64,000 nt of DNA from Deltaproteobacteria bacterium (GTDB taxonomy: Bacteria > Desulfobacterota > Binatia > UBA9968): NCBI GenBank assembly GCA_016874755.1, contig VGTH01000003.1, positions 124,001 through 188,000 of the forward strand. Direction: 5' to 3'. The translations under genes and the position numbers were made by a program. Numbering within the stretch: position 1 is the first letter of the stretch; every line of letters starts with the position of its first letter. A model generated the notes under the pieces. The model had not been told where the DNA came from. It did no database searches and saw only the letters and a program-made list of their open reading frames with translations. Shown here piece after piece: positions 17,858 through 26,182 of the stretch.

Positions 17858-19828
17858 TCAGTCCGTCAATGCCGCGATGCTTCGCGCCAAGCTCGCGCCA
17901 TCCAGGCCATGATGGCGCAGCGCTTCTTGGGGCGTGCCGCACGCCAAAAGCCCCTCGACGGCGAATTTTTTATAGTTTCGTCCGGCAAGGAGTCCGGTCT
18001 CGTACAGCTCGTTGATCAGATAATCCCCAAGGCCGCCGATGGGCGCATGATCTTCGATCACGCAAATATTCCGACAGGGCGACAATTCTTGTTTCAACCA
18101 AACGCGGTCACAACGATTGAGCCACGGCATGTTGATGACTTTGATGCGCAGCCCCTGCTGCCGCAGAATCTCTTCCGCGCACAGCGCCTCGTGCAACATC
18201 ACCGGTCCGTAGGCGAGGATGGCTGCATCCGAGCCAATAGTCAATGCAACCCCGCGCCCGACAGCGAATTCGTATTCAGAGGGCAACTCAATCATCCGCG
18301 GCGACGGGCCGATAATCAGCCGCAGCATGTAAACGCCGGTGCCACCCTCGAGGCAATATTTCAGCGCAAGTCGCGCTTCCTTGGCGTTGCACGGCTGAAT
18401 GATCGTGCAGTTGGGCAGCGCGGCAAACAATGAAATATCCCGAACGGATTGATGGGACGACCCCGGCCCGGCTGGGATCAGACCGGCATAGTGGCAGACA
18501 TAAATTATCTTGGTTTGCTCGCAGGCATTGTTGTAAATCTGCTCGTTCGCCCGCGCCCCCATGAAGCTCGCAAAAGTATTCACTACGGGCAGCAGTCCCT
18601 GGGAAGCGAGCCCGCCTGCCATGGAGACCATGTCTTGCTCCGCGATACCATTTTCGATGAATCGCTTGGAAAACTTCTGCTCGAAGGCGCGCAGACGGCA
18701 GTCGGCGGTTAAGTCGCCCCCCAGCACGACGATATCCTTGCGGGTCTCTGCGAACTCAACCAAGGCTTGACCGTAGGCATCGGCGACGTACTCGCGCGAC
18801 ACACTGGCGGAGCTGCGCTCGGGATCGGGGAGATCTTCGAGTGCGATGGAACCCAAGTGCAATTCTTCAAAGCGCTCACAGATGCGCGTAAGTATTTCGG
18901 CAAACCCCGCTTGAAAAGACTCGTCATCGGGGGCTCCAGCGTGCCATCGATAGAGACCGCGATTGGCGGCCAGCGCTACGGGATGTTCCATGAAAGAAAC
19001 GCCGCGTCCTTTGATCGTGTCCGCAATCAGAATCTTCGGCTTGTCATTGATCGCTGCGAATTCGGCGAAGCGCGCTTCGAGCTGGGCAAAATCATGGCCG
19101 TCGCAGCGCGCCACATGCCAGCCGAAGGCGCGGAACTTGGCAGCCATATCTCCCAGATCGATAATTTCGGCGACCGGCTTATCCGATTGCAGCTTATTGT
19201 GATCGACGATCACGGTCAGGTTGGCGATCTTTTGATGCGCCGTAGTTTGCAGCGCTTCATAGATCTGCCCTTCCTGCAGCTCGCCATCCCCCGTCATGAC
19301 AAACACTCGGCCACCGCGCTTTTGCAGCGCTTTGGCTTTCGCCATGCCTTTGCCTTTGGAGATACCCATGCCGAGCGAGCCAGAGTTGGCTTCCATACCC
19401 GGCGTGCGCACATCGGGGTGGCCATAGGTGCCGCCAAAACGGCGCAGGTTGATGAATTTCTCCTGCGGCAAAAGGCCCAGCGAAAACATCACCGCGTAGA
19501 GACCGGGAACGTCATGACCTTTCGACGAGAAATAAATGTCTCGATCGGGGTGTTGAATGCCGAGCTTGGCAATATTCAATTCGCGATAATAGAGATCGGT
19601 AACTATGTCCAGCGAGCTAAAGCTCGAGCCCAAATGGCCCGACCCGGCGCGCTTCACGGTGGCGAGCGTATTGGCGCGGCACATGTCGGCAATAATCCCG
19701 AGCTTATCGTGCTGCGGCAGCGCCGCGGCGTGAACCCGGGCAAACTCAGCCGCCGGTATCAGTTGAATCTTAATCAATCGCTTTGCCGTTGATGGACAAT
19801 TATCGAGGTGCAGAGACAAGCGGCTCAA
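17858..19828 (-). CDS. transketolase-like thiamine diphosphate enzyme
   Basis: A 656-residue single-chain transketolase. The N-terminal half holds AGSGHLGSSFSSLD and the thiamine diphosphate motif from TGDGELQEG to VDHNK. The C-terminal half has RFIENGIAEQDMVSMAGGLA with the catalytic Glu, and AGPGSSHQSVRD. It transfers two-carbon ketol units between sugars. In a glycan cassette it may build or trim the aldose that NeuB condenses, rather than serve the pentose phosphate pathway; that is inference. The TTG start overlaps the TylF-type stop by 4 bases. An in-frame TTG at 19777 is an alternative start. Confidence 0.85.
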   Translation of the reverse strand: MSRLSLHLDNCPSTAKRLIKIQLIPAAEFARVHAAALPQHDKLGIIADMCRANTLATVKRAGSGHLGSSFSSLDIVTDLYYRELNIAKLGIQHPDRDIYFSSKGHDVPGLYAVMFSLGLLPQEKFINLRRFGGTYGHPDVRTPGMEANSGSLGMGISKGKGMAKAKALQKRGGRVFVMTGDGELQEGQIYEALQTTAHQKIANLTVIVDHNKLQSDKPVAEIIDLGDMAAKFRAFGWHVARCDGHDFAQLEARFAEFAAINDKPKILIADTIKGRGVSFMEHPVALAANRGLYRWHAGAPDDESFQAGFAEILTRICERFEELHLGSIALEDLPDPERSSASVSREYVADAYGQALVEFAETRKDIVVLGGDLTADCRLRAFEQKFSKRFIENGIAEQDMVSMAGGLASQGLLPVVNTFASFMGARANEQIYNNACEQTKIIYVCHYAGLIPAGPGSSHQSVRDISLFAALPNCTIIQPCNAKEARLALKYCLEGGTGVYMLRLIIGPSPRMIELPSEYEFAVGRGVALTIGSDAAILAYGPVMLHEALCAEEILRQQGLRIKVINMPWLNRCDRVWLKQELSPCRNICVIEDHAPIGGLGDYLINELYETGLLAGRNYKKFAVEGLLACGTPQEALRHHGLDGASLARSIAALTD

Positions 19829-20637
19829 CCCACGCGAATCAGTAGGCTTTGCCCGGTCTCCAAATGAAACTTGAGGTAGTTCGTGCGACTCGCGACAAAT
19901 TCATCGACCGCCTGCTTACTCCCCTCACAAGTGGTAAAACCGTAATCGTCCGCCACCATCACACCGCCGACCAGCAACCGTTCTGAGAAAAACTCCAGGC
20001 AGGCGCGGGTCGGCGCATAGATGTCGACGTCCACATGAACGAAGCAAAACTTTTCCTGCGCGAGCTCGGCGCAGCGATCTTCAAAACGCCCCTTCTGCAC
20101 CATCACGTTGGGGAATACCGACAGGTATCTTTTCACTTCTTCGAAGGATGTATCGCCGAACTTTCCCGGCCAGTGGCTGTCGTCCTGCTTGGCGATGTCG
20201 TCGGGATGCCCCTCAAAAGTGTCGATCGAATGGATTCTTAAGGGTCGACCAAACAACTGCTGCGCCGTGGCGGCGATGAAGTAGCTGCCGCCGCCGCGAT
20301 AGACGCCGATTTCTGCAATGCTGACGTCGGCGTTAGCCAGATGGCGGACATTGCACAGCGCTTGATACAAGACATAGAGGCGATCGTAGTACAGAAGCGA
20401 TCGCCTATCGGCGATCACCCTGTCGGCGAGTTCTTTGAATCCGCCGATTTCTTGGATGCGACTTTTTTCCCAGTAGCCCGCGCCGTAGGTTTGCGGGCAG
20501 TAGTGAAAATCGTCGCGGTAGCGATAGACCGCCAACCCTAGCTTGGGGCCAAGTTTTTTGAAAAGCGGCTTGGCGCGCAGTTTTCTGCGCTCTCTGCGCC
20601 GTTGTTTATTCTGATACTTTTCGGTCAATTCACTCAT
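19825..20637 (-). CDS. TylF/MycF family methyltransferase
   Basis: A 270-residue SAM-dependent O-methyltransferase. SIAEIGVYRGGGSYFIAATA is motif I, RIHSIDTFEGHPDD matches the TylF/MycF loop, and FCFVHVDVDIYAPTRACLEF carries the metal-binding Asp residues. GGVMVADDYG follows. MycF and TylF methylate deoxysugar hydroxyls in macrolides; homologues in glycan loci methylate surface sugars. A lysine- and arginine-rich N-terminus (about 40 residues) precedes the fold. ATG start, 6 bases after the aldehyde dehydrogenase stop region and coupled to the transketolase. Confidence 0.87.
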   Translation of the reverse strand: MSELTEKYQNKQRRRERRKLRAKPLFKKLGPKLGLAVYRYRDDFHYCPQTYGAGYWEKSRIQEIGGFKELADRVIADRRSLLYYDRLYVLYQALCNVRHLANADVSIAEIGVYRGGGSYFIAATAQQLFGRPLRIHSIDTFEGHPDDIAKQDDSHWPGKFGDTSFEEVKRYLSVFPNVMVQKGRFEDRCAELAQEKFCFVHVDVDIYAPTRACLEFFSERLLVGGVMVADDYGFTTCEGSKQAVDEFVASRTNYLKFHLETGQSLLIRVG

Positions 20638-20642
20638 GAAAA

Positions 20643-22109
20643 CTACAGGCCGCCAGGATTGACGTTCATATAAACATCTTTGAGCGTAGAATACACATCC
20701 AACGCCTCGGTGCCGGGCTCGCGTGAGCCGTTCCCCGACTGTTTCACACCGCCGAAGGGCATATGGGCCTCGCTGCCATAGGTTCCGGCATTGACGACCG
20801 CCACACCGGCCAGCACTTTCTGCGTAAACTCGACGGCACGGTCAAGGTTGCGCGTGTGGATACACGCCGTCAAGCCGTACGGCGAATCGTTGGCGAGCGC
20901 CAACGCGGAGGCAAAATCTTTGACGCGGTACAGACAAGCGATCGGTCCGAACAATTCACGCGTCGACAGCTCATCTTCAGCCGTGACGGCTTCGAGCAGC
21001 GTCGGCGCCACATAAAAACCTTTCTTGTGCGACGCATCCACGAGCCGTTCGCCGCCAATCAGGACTCTGGCACCGCGCCGCTGGGCGTCGGCGACGGCGC
21101 ACAGCATATTTTTCAACTGCTTCTCGTTGATCACCGGACCCAAGTCGTCTTCGTCGGCGGTGCCAACCTTGAGCTGCCGCGTTCGCTCGATCAGCAAATC
21201 ACGAAATTTTTCATAGATGGACCGGAAAATGATGATGCGGCTGGCCGCCGCGCAGCGCTGCCCCGAGTTGCTGAAAGCTGAAAGCAGCACCCATTTTGCG
21301 GCATTGTCCAAGTCGGCGTCATCGCAGACCACTAGAGGATTCTTACCGCCGAGCTCGAGGGACACTTTGGTCAAGCGTTCGCCGGTCACCGCGCCGATTC
21401 TTTTCCCCACCGTCGTTGACCCGGTGAAGCTGATCACATCGATATCCGGATGCGCCGCCAGGGGCGCACCGGCCTCCTCGCCGTAGCCGTGAATCACGTT
21501 TAGCACTCCATCGGCAAGCCCAGCGGAGCCCGCGATCCGAGCGAATAGCCACGCCGTCATCGGCGTATCTTCAGCCGCCTTTAGGACCGCGGCATTGCCG
21601 CAAATCAAAGCCGGAAACACTTTCCAAGCGACGTTGGCGATCGGCGTATTTGCCGCAACGATCAATCCGGCGACCCCCAACGGTTGGCGCACTGTCAGCG
21701 CGTAGCGATTAGGCGTGCCGCTGGTGGTCGTGCGGCCATACAGTCTCTGGCCCTCGCCCGCGTAAAATAAACCTAACTCGATCGCGCCATCGGTTTCCCC
21801 TAGCGCCGCAGCCTTGGACTTGCCGGTCTCCAGGGCGACTATCGCGGCGATCTCTTCGCGCTGCTGGCGCATCGCCAGCGCGACCGCGTGCAGCAGCATG
21901 CCGCGGCGCACAGCGGGCATGGCCGCCCATTGGGGCTGCGCCCGCCGCGCCGCCACCACCGCCAACTCAACGTCCGTGGCGCGCGAACGGGCCACCTGGC
22001 ACAGTCGCTCGCCGGTCGCTGGATTGAGCTTGTCGAACCACTTATCGGCTACCGCAGGGCGATCCGTCCCACCGATGAGGTTGGGAATGCGAGTTGGCGT
22101 CGAGCTCAC
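20643..22109 (-). CDS. NAD(P)-dependent aldehyde dehydrogenase
   Basis: A 488-residue ALDH superfamily enzyme. SLELGGKNPLVV holds the general-base Glu (E252) and SNSGQRCAAASR the nucleophile Cys (C286). DVISFTGSTTVGKRI is the cofactor loop and PFGGVKQSGNGSREPG the C-terminal signature. It oxidises an aldehyde to an acid. The substrate is unknown; its place among NeuB, NeuA and transketolase suggests a sugar aldehyde. GTG 22109 is 4 bases after the SDR stop. TTG 22145 would add 12 residues overlapping the SDR gene and has no better ribosome-binding site. Confidence 0.9.
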   Translation of the reverse strand: MSSTPTRIPNLIGGTDRPAVADKWFDKLNPATGERLCQVARSRATDVELAVVAARRAQPQWAAMPAVRRGMLLHAVALAMRQQREEIAAIVALETGKSKAAALGETDGAIELGLFYAGEGQRLYGRTTTSGTPNRYALTVRQPLGVAGLIVAANTPIANVAWKVFPALICGNAAVLKAAEDTPMTAWLFARIAGSAGLADGVLNVIHGYGEEAGAPLAAHPDIDVISFTGSTTVGKRIGAVTGERLTKVSLELGGKNPLVVCDDADLDNAAKWVLLSAFSNSGQRCAAASRIIIFRSIYEKFRDLLIERTRQLKVGTADEDDLGPVINEKQLKNMLCAVADAQRRGARVLIGGERLVDASHKKGFYVAPTLLEAVTAEDELSTRELFGPIACLYRVKDFASALALANDSPYGLTACIHTRNLDRAVEFTQKVLAGVAVVNAGTYGSEAHMPFGGVKQSGNGSREPGTEALDVYSTLKDVYMNVNPGGL

Positions 22110-22113
22110 GGCT

Positions 22114-22938
22114 TCACCACGCGGTCCAGCCGCCGTCAATGACAAGGTTAGAGCCGGTCATGTAGGCTGAAGCTTCGGAGAGCAAAAACACGATGGCGCC
22201 GTTGTACTCGTCGGCTCGCGCCATCCGGCCCATCGGCACGCGCTGGCAATAGCCCTCAAGAAATTTCTCGTCCTGATGATTGAAAACACCGCCGAGGGTT
22301 AACATGTTCACTCGCACTTTCTGCGCCGCCCAATAGGTTGCGAGGTAGCGCGTGAGATTGACCAAACCCGACTTCGACGCGGAATAGGCTACCGGCTTGA
22401 AAAACGGCGCGCCGCTCCTCCGGCGATATTGGTAGATTCTTTGATCGGGCGACACCACGCCGTAGATCGAGCCGATGTTGATGATCGAGCCGCCGGCGGA
22501 CTGGGCCATCTGTCCGCCGATTACCTGGCAGCAGAGAAAGACTCCTTTTAAATTGACGTCGAGCACCTGGTCCCAGGATGCTTCGGGGTATTCCTCGAAA
22601 GGACCGTTCTCCGCTGCGGGCGCGTTGGGCGGCGAATCCAGCGCCGCCGCGTTGATCAAACCAAAGGGCACGCCCCATTTCGCGTTCACCTGGGATAAGC
22701 CATCCTCGAGCGACCTGCGCGACGCAACATCAACCGCCACAGTCATGAGCTGGTCGAGGGAGGCCTCGCCACAGAGCCGCGCCGCAATGTCGGCGGCCGG
22801 TGCCTGATCGAAGATCGCCACCCGCGCACCGCGCCCGATCAGCGCGGCGCAAAACTGCTGCCCTAGCTGGCCTAAACCTCCGGTTACAATGACCGTCTTA
22901 TGCTGCACATCGAAAACATCCTCAGCCAAAGATGCCAT
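22114..22938 (-). CDS. SDR family oxidoreductase
   Basis: A 274-residue classical SDR. TVIVTGGLGQLGQQF binds NAD(P), GLINAAAL is the NAG-like motif, IINIGSIYG supplies Ser and PVAYSASKSGLVNL the YxxxK pair. NLVIDGGWTAW ends the protein as usual. Its closest described context is PtmA-type SDRs of legionaminic acid loci, which also sit beside NeuB and NeuA homologues; that link is by context. A 45-residue helical insert between the catalytic residues is slightly long. It is 6 bases after the phosphatase gene start region in the same operon. Confidence 0.87.
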   Translation of the reverse strand: MASLAEDVFDVQHKTVIVTGGLGQLGQQFCAALIGRGARVAIFDQAPAADIAARLCGEASLDQLMTVAVDVASRRSLEDGLSQVNAKWGVPFGLINAAALDSPPNAPAAENGPFEEYPEASWDQVLDVNLKGVFLCCQVIGGQMAQSAGGSIINIGSIYGVVSPDQRIYQYRRRSGAPFFKPVAYSASKSGLVNLTRYLATYWAAQKVRVNMLTLGGVFNHQDEKFLEGYCQRVPMGRMARADEYNGAIVFLLSEASAYMTGSNLVIDGGWTAW

Positions 22939-22944
22939 TGTCGA

Positions 22945-23457
22945 CTAACTCGATGACGCCGAAAACACCCGTTCGAACAGATCGCAAACTTCGCGCACGG
23001 CGCCCTGGCCGCCGTGAGCTTCTGTGCGATACAGCCCCAGCTCAACAACGTCAGGGTGCGCATCCTGCACGACGACTGGAAAACCAACGTTTTGCAGGCA
23101 TGTCCGGTCATTCAAGTCGTTGCCGACGAAGGCCACTTGCTGCAGCGACAGGCCGCGCTCTTGGGCGGCCCGTTCAAGCTCAGCGCGCTTGTCGGCGCAG
23201 CCCTGCACACAAGGAATGCCCAACTTCTTGCTTCTGACGCCGACGATGGGATTGACTTCCGTCGAGATGATCATGGTCGCAATGCCGAGCCGTTTGAGCT
23301 TTTCCAAGCCGATGCCATCGCCGCGGTAGCAACAGACCGCCTCCGCGCCATCGGCGAAAACATAAACCTTATTGTCGGTGAACACTCCGTCGAAGTCGAA
23401 GGCGATCAAACGGATCGCGCGGATGCGTTCTTGTAGGCTCGGGCTGGGCGATTTCAA
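22945..23457 (-). CDS. KdsC-like HAD phosphatase
   Basis: A 170-residue C0-type HAD phosphatase. RLIAFDFDGVFTDN holds the nucleophile and acid/base Asp pair (D21, D23), MIISTEVNP is motif II and VAFVGNDLNDRTC is motif IV. KdsC removes phosphate from Kdo-8-P, and close relatives dephosphorylate KDN-9-P and NeuAc-9-P. Next to a NeuB-type synthase it probably acts on a nonulosonate phosphate. The start is TTG 23457, 7 bases after the NeuB stop with AGAGGA upstream; the length then matches the family. An ATG at 23568 would overlap NeuB by 104 bases and is unlikely. Confidence 0.87.
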   Translation of the reverse strand: MKSPSPSLQERIRAIRLIAFDFDGVFTDNKVYVFADGAEAVCCYRGDGIGLEKLKRLGIATMIISTEVNPIVGVRSKKLGIPCVQGCADKRAELERAAQERGLSLQQVAFVGNDLNDRTCLQNVGFPVVVQDAHPDVVELGLYRTEAHGGQGAVREVCDLFERVFSASSS

Positions 23458-23464
23458 GTGTCCT

Positions 23465-24523
23465 CTAGGCGTCGCGCAGATCGTCGAGGAGGATATTTTC
23501 GTCCGCTTCGAGACTGCGCCGCGTGTGCCGCCCCAGGACCCGATCGATTTGGTTGGGCGGCAAGCCATCGTTGGGCGATTTCAGGGCGATGTCTTCCAGA
23601 GTGATTTTGTGGCCGGCAGGTAAATTTCGCGCCGCAACAATTTTTTTGGCCATTTTCACCAGCGGCCTTTCTTCCGACGGATAGGTGCGCTTAACCCCGT
23701 CACCCATCGCCACCGCAGCCCGCTGTAGATCGCGCACCAGTCGGCGCATGCCGCCGGGTTCCAAGGAAAACGCATGATCGGCGCCCTTCCAAGCGCGATT
23801 CAACGTGAAATGTTTCTCGATCACCCGCGCGCCCAACGTGTAGGCGACCATCGCCAACGCGATGCCGTTTTGGTGATCCGAAAGCCCCACGACAATGTCT
23901 GGAAACCGTTCACGAAAGGTCGTGATTACCTTCAGATTCATCTGCTCGGGATCCACCGGGTAGCTGGCCGTGCATTGCAGCAAGCAGAGATTCTGATTCA
24001 GCGCCATGATCGTATCGTAGGCGCGTTGCACGTCATCCAGGGTTCCGCCACCGGTGCTGACAATCATCGGTTTGCCAATGCGCGCGACATGCTTTAACAG
24101 TGACAAATTTCTCAGATCGCCGGAGGCGATCTTATAAGCCGGCATCTCCAGCTCGGCGAGAAAGTCTGCGCTGCGAAAATCGAAAGCGGTGGCAAACATC
24201 GTAATGCCCAACTCGCGGGCGTAGCGTTTGAGCTCGACGTATTCGTTACGGCCAAACTCCAAAGCTTCGCGATGGGCGCCGTAGGTCGGACCGAAACTAT
24301 TCTCATTCTCGTAGGGCGACTCGTACATGGTGCGCGTATAGAGCGTGCGATTGTCGCGCTTTTGCAGCTTGACGGCGTTGACGCCGCATTCCTTCGCGGC
24401 GCGAAAGAACTCTTTGGCTTTGCCAAGATCGCCCTGATGGTTGTGGCCGATTTCGGCAATCACATAGCAGTCAGCTCCGTCGCGCGCGACCATATCGTTA
24501 TCAATGTTCAAAAAAGCACTCAC
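23465..24523 (-). CDS. N-acetylneuraminate synthase family protein (NeuB-like)
   Basis: A 352-residue PEP-condensing synthase. YVIAEIGHNHQGDLGKAKEF at 20-39 is the NeuB signature, with AVKLQKRDN, YKIASGDL and VVGLSDHQ following. The C-terminal 60 residues (ARNLPAGHKITLEDIALKSP) form the SAF antifreeze-like domain, which completes the active site in NeuB dimers. It condenses PEP with an aldose or aldose phosphate into a 3-deoxy-2-ulosonic acid. Whether the product is KDN, NeuAc, legionaminate or something new cannot be read from the sequence. GTG start follows GGAG at ideal spacing. Confidence 0.9.
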   Translation of the reverse strand: MSAFLNIDNDMVARDGADCYVIAEIGHNHQGDLGKAKEFFRAAKECGVNAVKLQKRDNRTLYTRTMYESPYENENSFGPTYGAHREALEFGRNEYVELKRYARELGITMFATAFDFRSADFLAELEMPAYKIASGDLRNLSLLKHVARIGKPMIVSTGGGTLDDVQRAYDTIMALNQNLCLLQCTASYPVDPEQMNLKVITTFRERFPDIVVGLSDHQNGIALAMVAYTLGARVIEKHFTLNRAWKGADHAFSLEPGGMRRLVRDLQRAAVAMGDGVKRTYPSEERPLVKMAKKIVAARNLPAGHKITLEDIALKSPNDGLPPNQIDRVLGRHTRRSLEADENILLDDLRDA

Positions 24524-24605
24524 GAATCACTCCGGGTTAAAGGCGTCGAGACTTTTCGGTAAGCATTACCTAGCACCGAAACGTTGCGGCTGCCAACATC
24601 CTCAC

Positions 24606-26147
24606 TCAACCTTGCAGAGCTACTTTGAAAAGCAGCATGCGATCGTTCCGCACGCCAACGAATTCCTTTTCCAAAATAAGCCCCAGTTGCGCCGGCGCTG
24701 CGGCTATTTTCGGATACGTCTTCTGCCAAGTCTTGGCTTCCGCTGCCAAATAGTCCGGCTTTTTTGTTTTCAGATAATCGGGAAACATCGACTCATTCAC
24801 CCCGCTCAGAAGCAATGCTTGGGCTCCGGCATAGAAAGTCACTCGGTCGTCAAAAACCGCGACTTTGACTGCTTCGGCCCCGCCCCGCTGTTTGAGATAA
24901 CGTCCGGCTTCCCGCACGAAGCCTTTTTCGCGTGAGATCGGTGCCAGAGTCTTAGGCAACGTGGCCGCCAGAAAAGTCGCCACCGTCAGGCCAACCGCGA
25001 TCCTGGCGCGCGACTCGTTCACATTTGCTTTAAGCCAGTCCCACAGCCAAACAAGGCCCAGCGCAGACCAGCCGAGACAGATCGGCACGACTTGCACGGA
25101 ATAGCGGCGACGCACAAGAATGATAGCCAGACCAAAAACAAAAAACAGTACGTAGGTTAAGAGCAACAAATCTCGACGCTGCCAAAATTGATTGCGCCAC
25201 AGAAGGGTTAGTCCGATCAGCATAAAAGGCACAAATGGAAAATGCATCGCTTCGAACCAGGTGCCGATCGCCGGAAAAAAGTCCCACAGCACCTTCTTGG
25301 CGAACAACAGAGGATGATTTTTGACGAAACCCAGGAAATCACTCGCCTCCTCCGGCGACTGGGCCTCCCGCTCGCCGCCTTCGAGGAGCCCGGATTCACT
25401 CAAGCTCACTGCCAACGTCACTCCAGCCTTGCGGCTCAGCGCGCCCCATTGCCCCGTCTCTATACTCAAATAGACAATGTAGGGCAAAGCGAAAACAACG
25501 AACCCGCCGATCATCGCCAGCGAGCTGCCAGTCGCCCAACGAAGATCGATCTCCCGGCTCAGAAACACACGGATCGCCAAAAACAGCGGCATCACCACCA
25601 ACAAGCCGATCGCTTCCGGGCGCACCAGGTACGCAAACCCCGCAACTAGCCCGCCGAGAAAAAATCCCAAGGCGCGGCGCGATCGATAGCCACGCTGAAA
25701 CAGGAGCAACGCCACAACCACCAGAAGAAAATACGGGCTCTCACTTCTAACGTGTGCAGAGTAGCGCGCCAAGAATGGACTCAGCGCCGCCAAATACACC
25801 GCCACGAGCGCGATGCGTTCGTCGTCGAAGACCTCTTGCACCAAAAGATACAAGGGCCAGAGCAGAACAACGCCACAGAGGATCGAAAAGAGTTGGCCGC
25901 TCAGCTCCCAATTTGCGGTTAAAGGATAAACCAATGCAAGGAGTATGGGATAGCCTGGAGAATAGTAGGAGCCCAGCCCAGCCCACCAGCGGCCAGCATA
26001 GAAGGCTTGGGCCGCTTCGATATAGTGCACGCCGTCCGAGCTGATACAGTAATATTGCCACAGCAAGTAAAACCGAACCGCCGCACAAAGCAGCAATGCC
26101 CCTATGAGCATTTGCCGTGCAGACGATCTATCGTGGGTCCCAGCCAT
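24606..26147 (-). CDS. membrane glycosyltransferase, ArnT/PMT (GT39-like) family
   Basis: A 513-residue multi-pass membrane protein. About ten hydrophobic segments span residues 12-390, followed by a soluble tail of about 110 residues. The first periplasmic loop, SSDGVHYIEAAQAFYAGRWW, has the acidic residue typical of polyprenol-phosphate-sugar transferases. RYSAHVRSESPYFLLVVV continues the family pattern. Such enzymes move a sugar from a lipid-phosphate carrier to a periplasmic acceptor such as lipid A or core. The sugar is unknown. ATG start; 82 bases separate it from neuB. Confidence 0.82.
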   Translation of the reverse strand: MAGTHDRSSARQMLIGALLLCAAVRFYLLWQYYCISSDGVHYIEAAQAFYAGRWWAGLGSYYSPGYPILLALVYPLTANWELSGQLFSILCGVVLLWPLYLLVQEVFDDERIALVAVYLAALSPFLARYSAHVRSESPYFLLVVVALLLFQRGYRSRRALGFFLGGLVAGFAYLVRPEAIGLLVVMPLFLAIRVFLSREIDLRWATGSSLAMIGGFVVFALPYIVYLSIETGQWGALSRKAGVTLAVSLSESGLLEGGEREAQSPEEASDFLGFVKNHPLLFAKKVLWDFFPAIGTWFEAMHFPFVPFMLIGLTLLWRNQFWQRRDLLLLTYVLFFVFGLAIILVRRRYSVQVVPICLGWSALGLVWLWDWLKANVNESRARIAVGLTVATFLAATLPKTLAPISREKGFVREAGRYLKQRGGAEAVKVAVFDDRVTFYAGAQALLLSGVNESMFPDYLKTKKPDYLAAEAKTWQKTYPKIAAAPAQLGLILEKEFVGVRNDRMLLFKVALQG

Positions 26148-26182
26148 CTAACTAATCTAGGACAACAGCGGCAGCAGCGCCG

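Noticed and set aside
18767-19792. A 341-residue plus-strand frame
   Set aside because: Antisense to the transketolase, whose motifs are intact; it is a mirror frame.
22945-23568. Longer form of the KdsC-like phosphatase from ATG 23568
   Set aside because: It would overlap the NeuB SAF domain by 104 bases and add 37 residues unlike the family. TTG 23457 with AGAGGA fits length and spacing.
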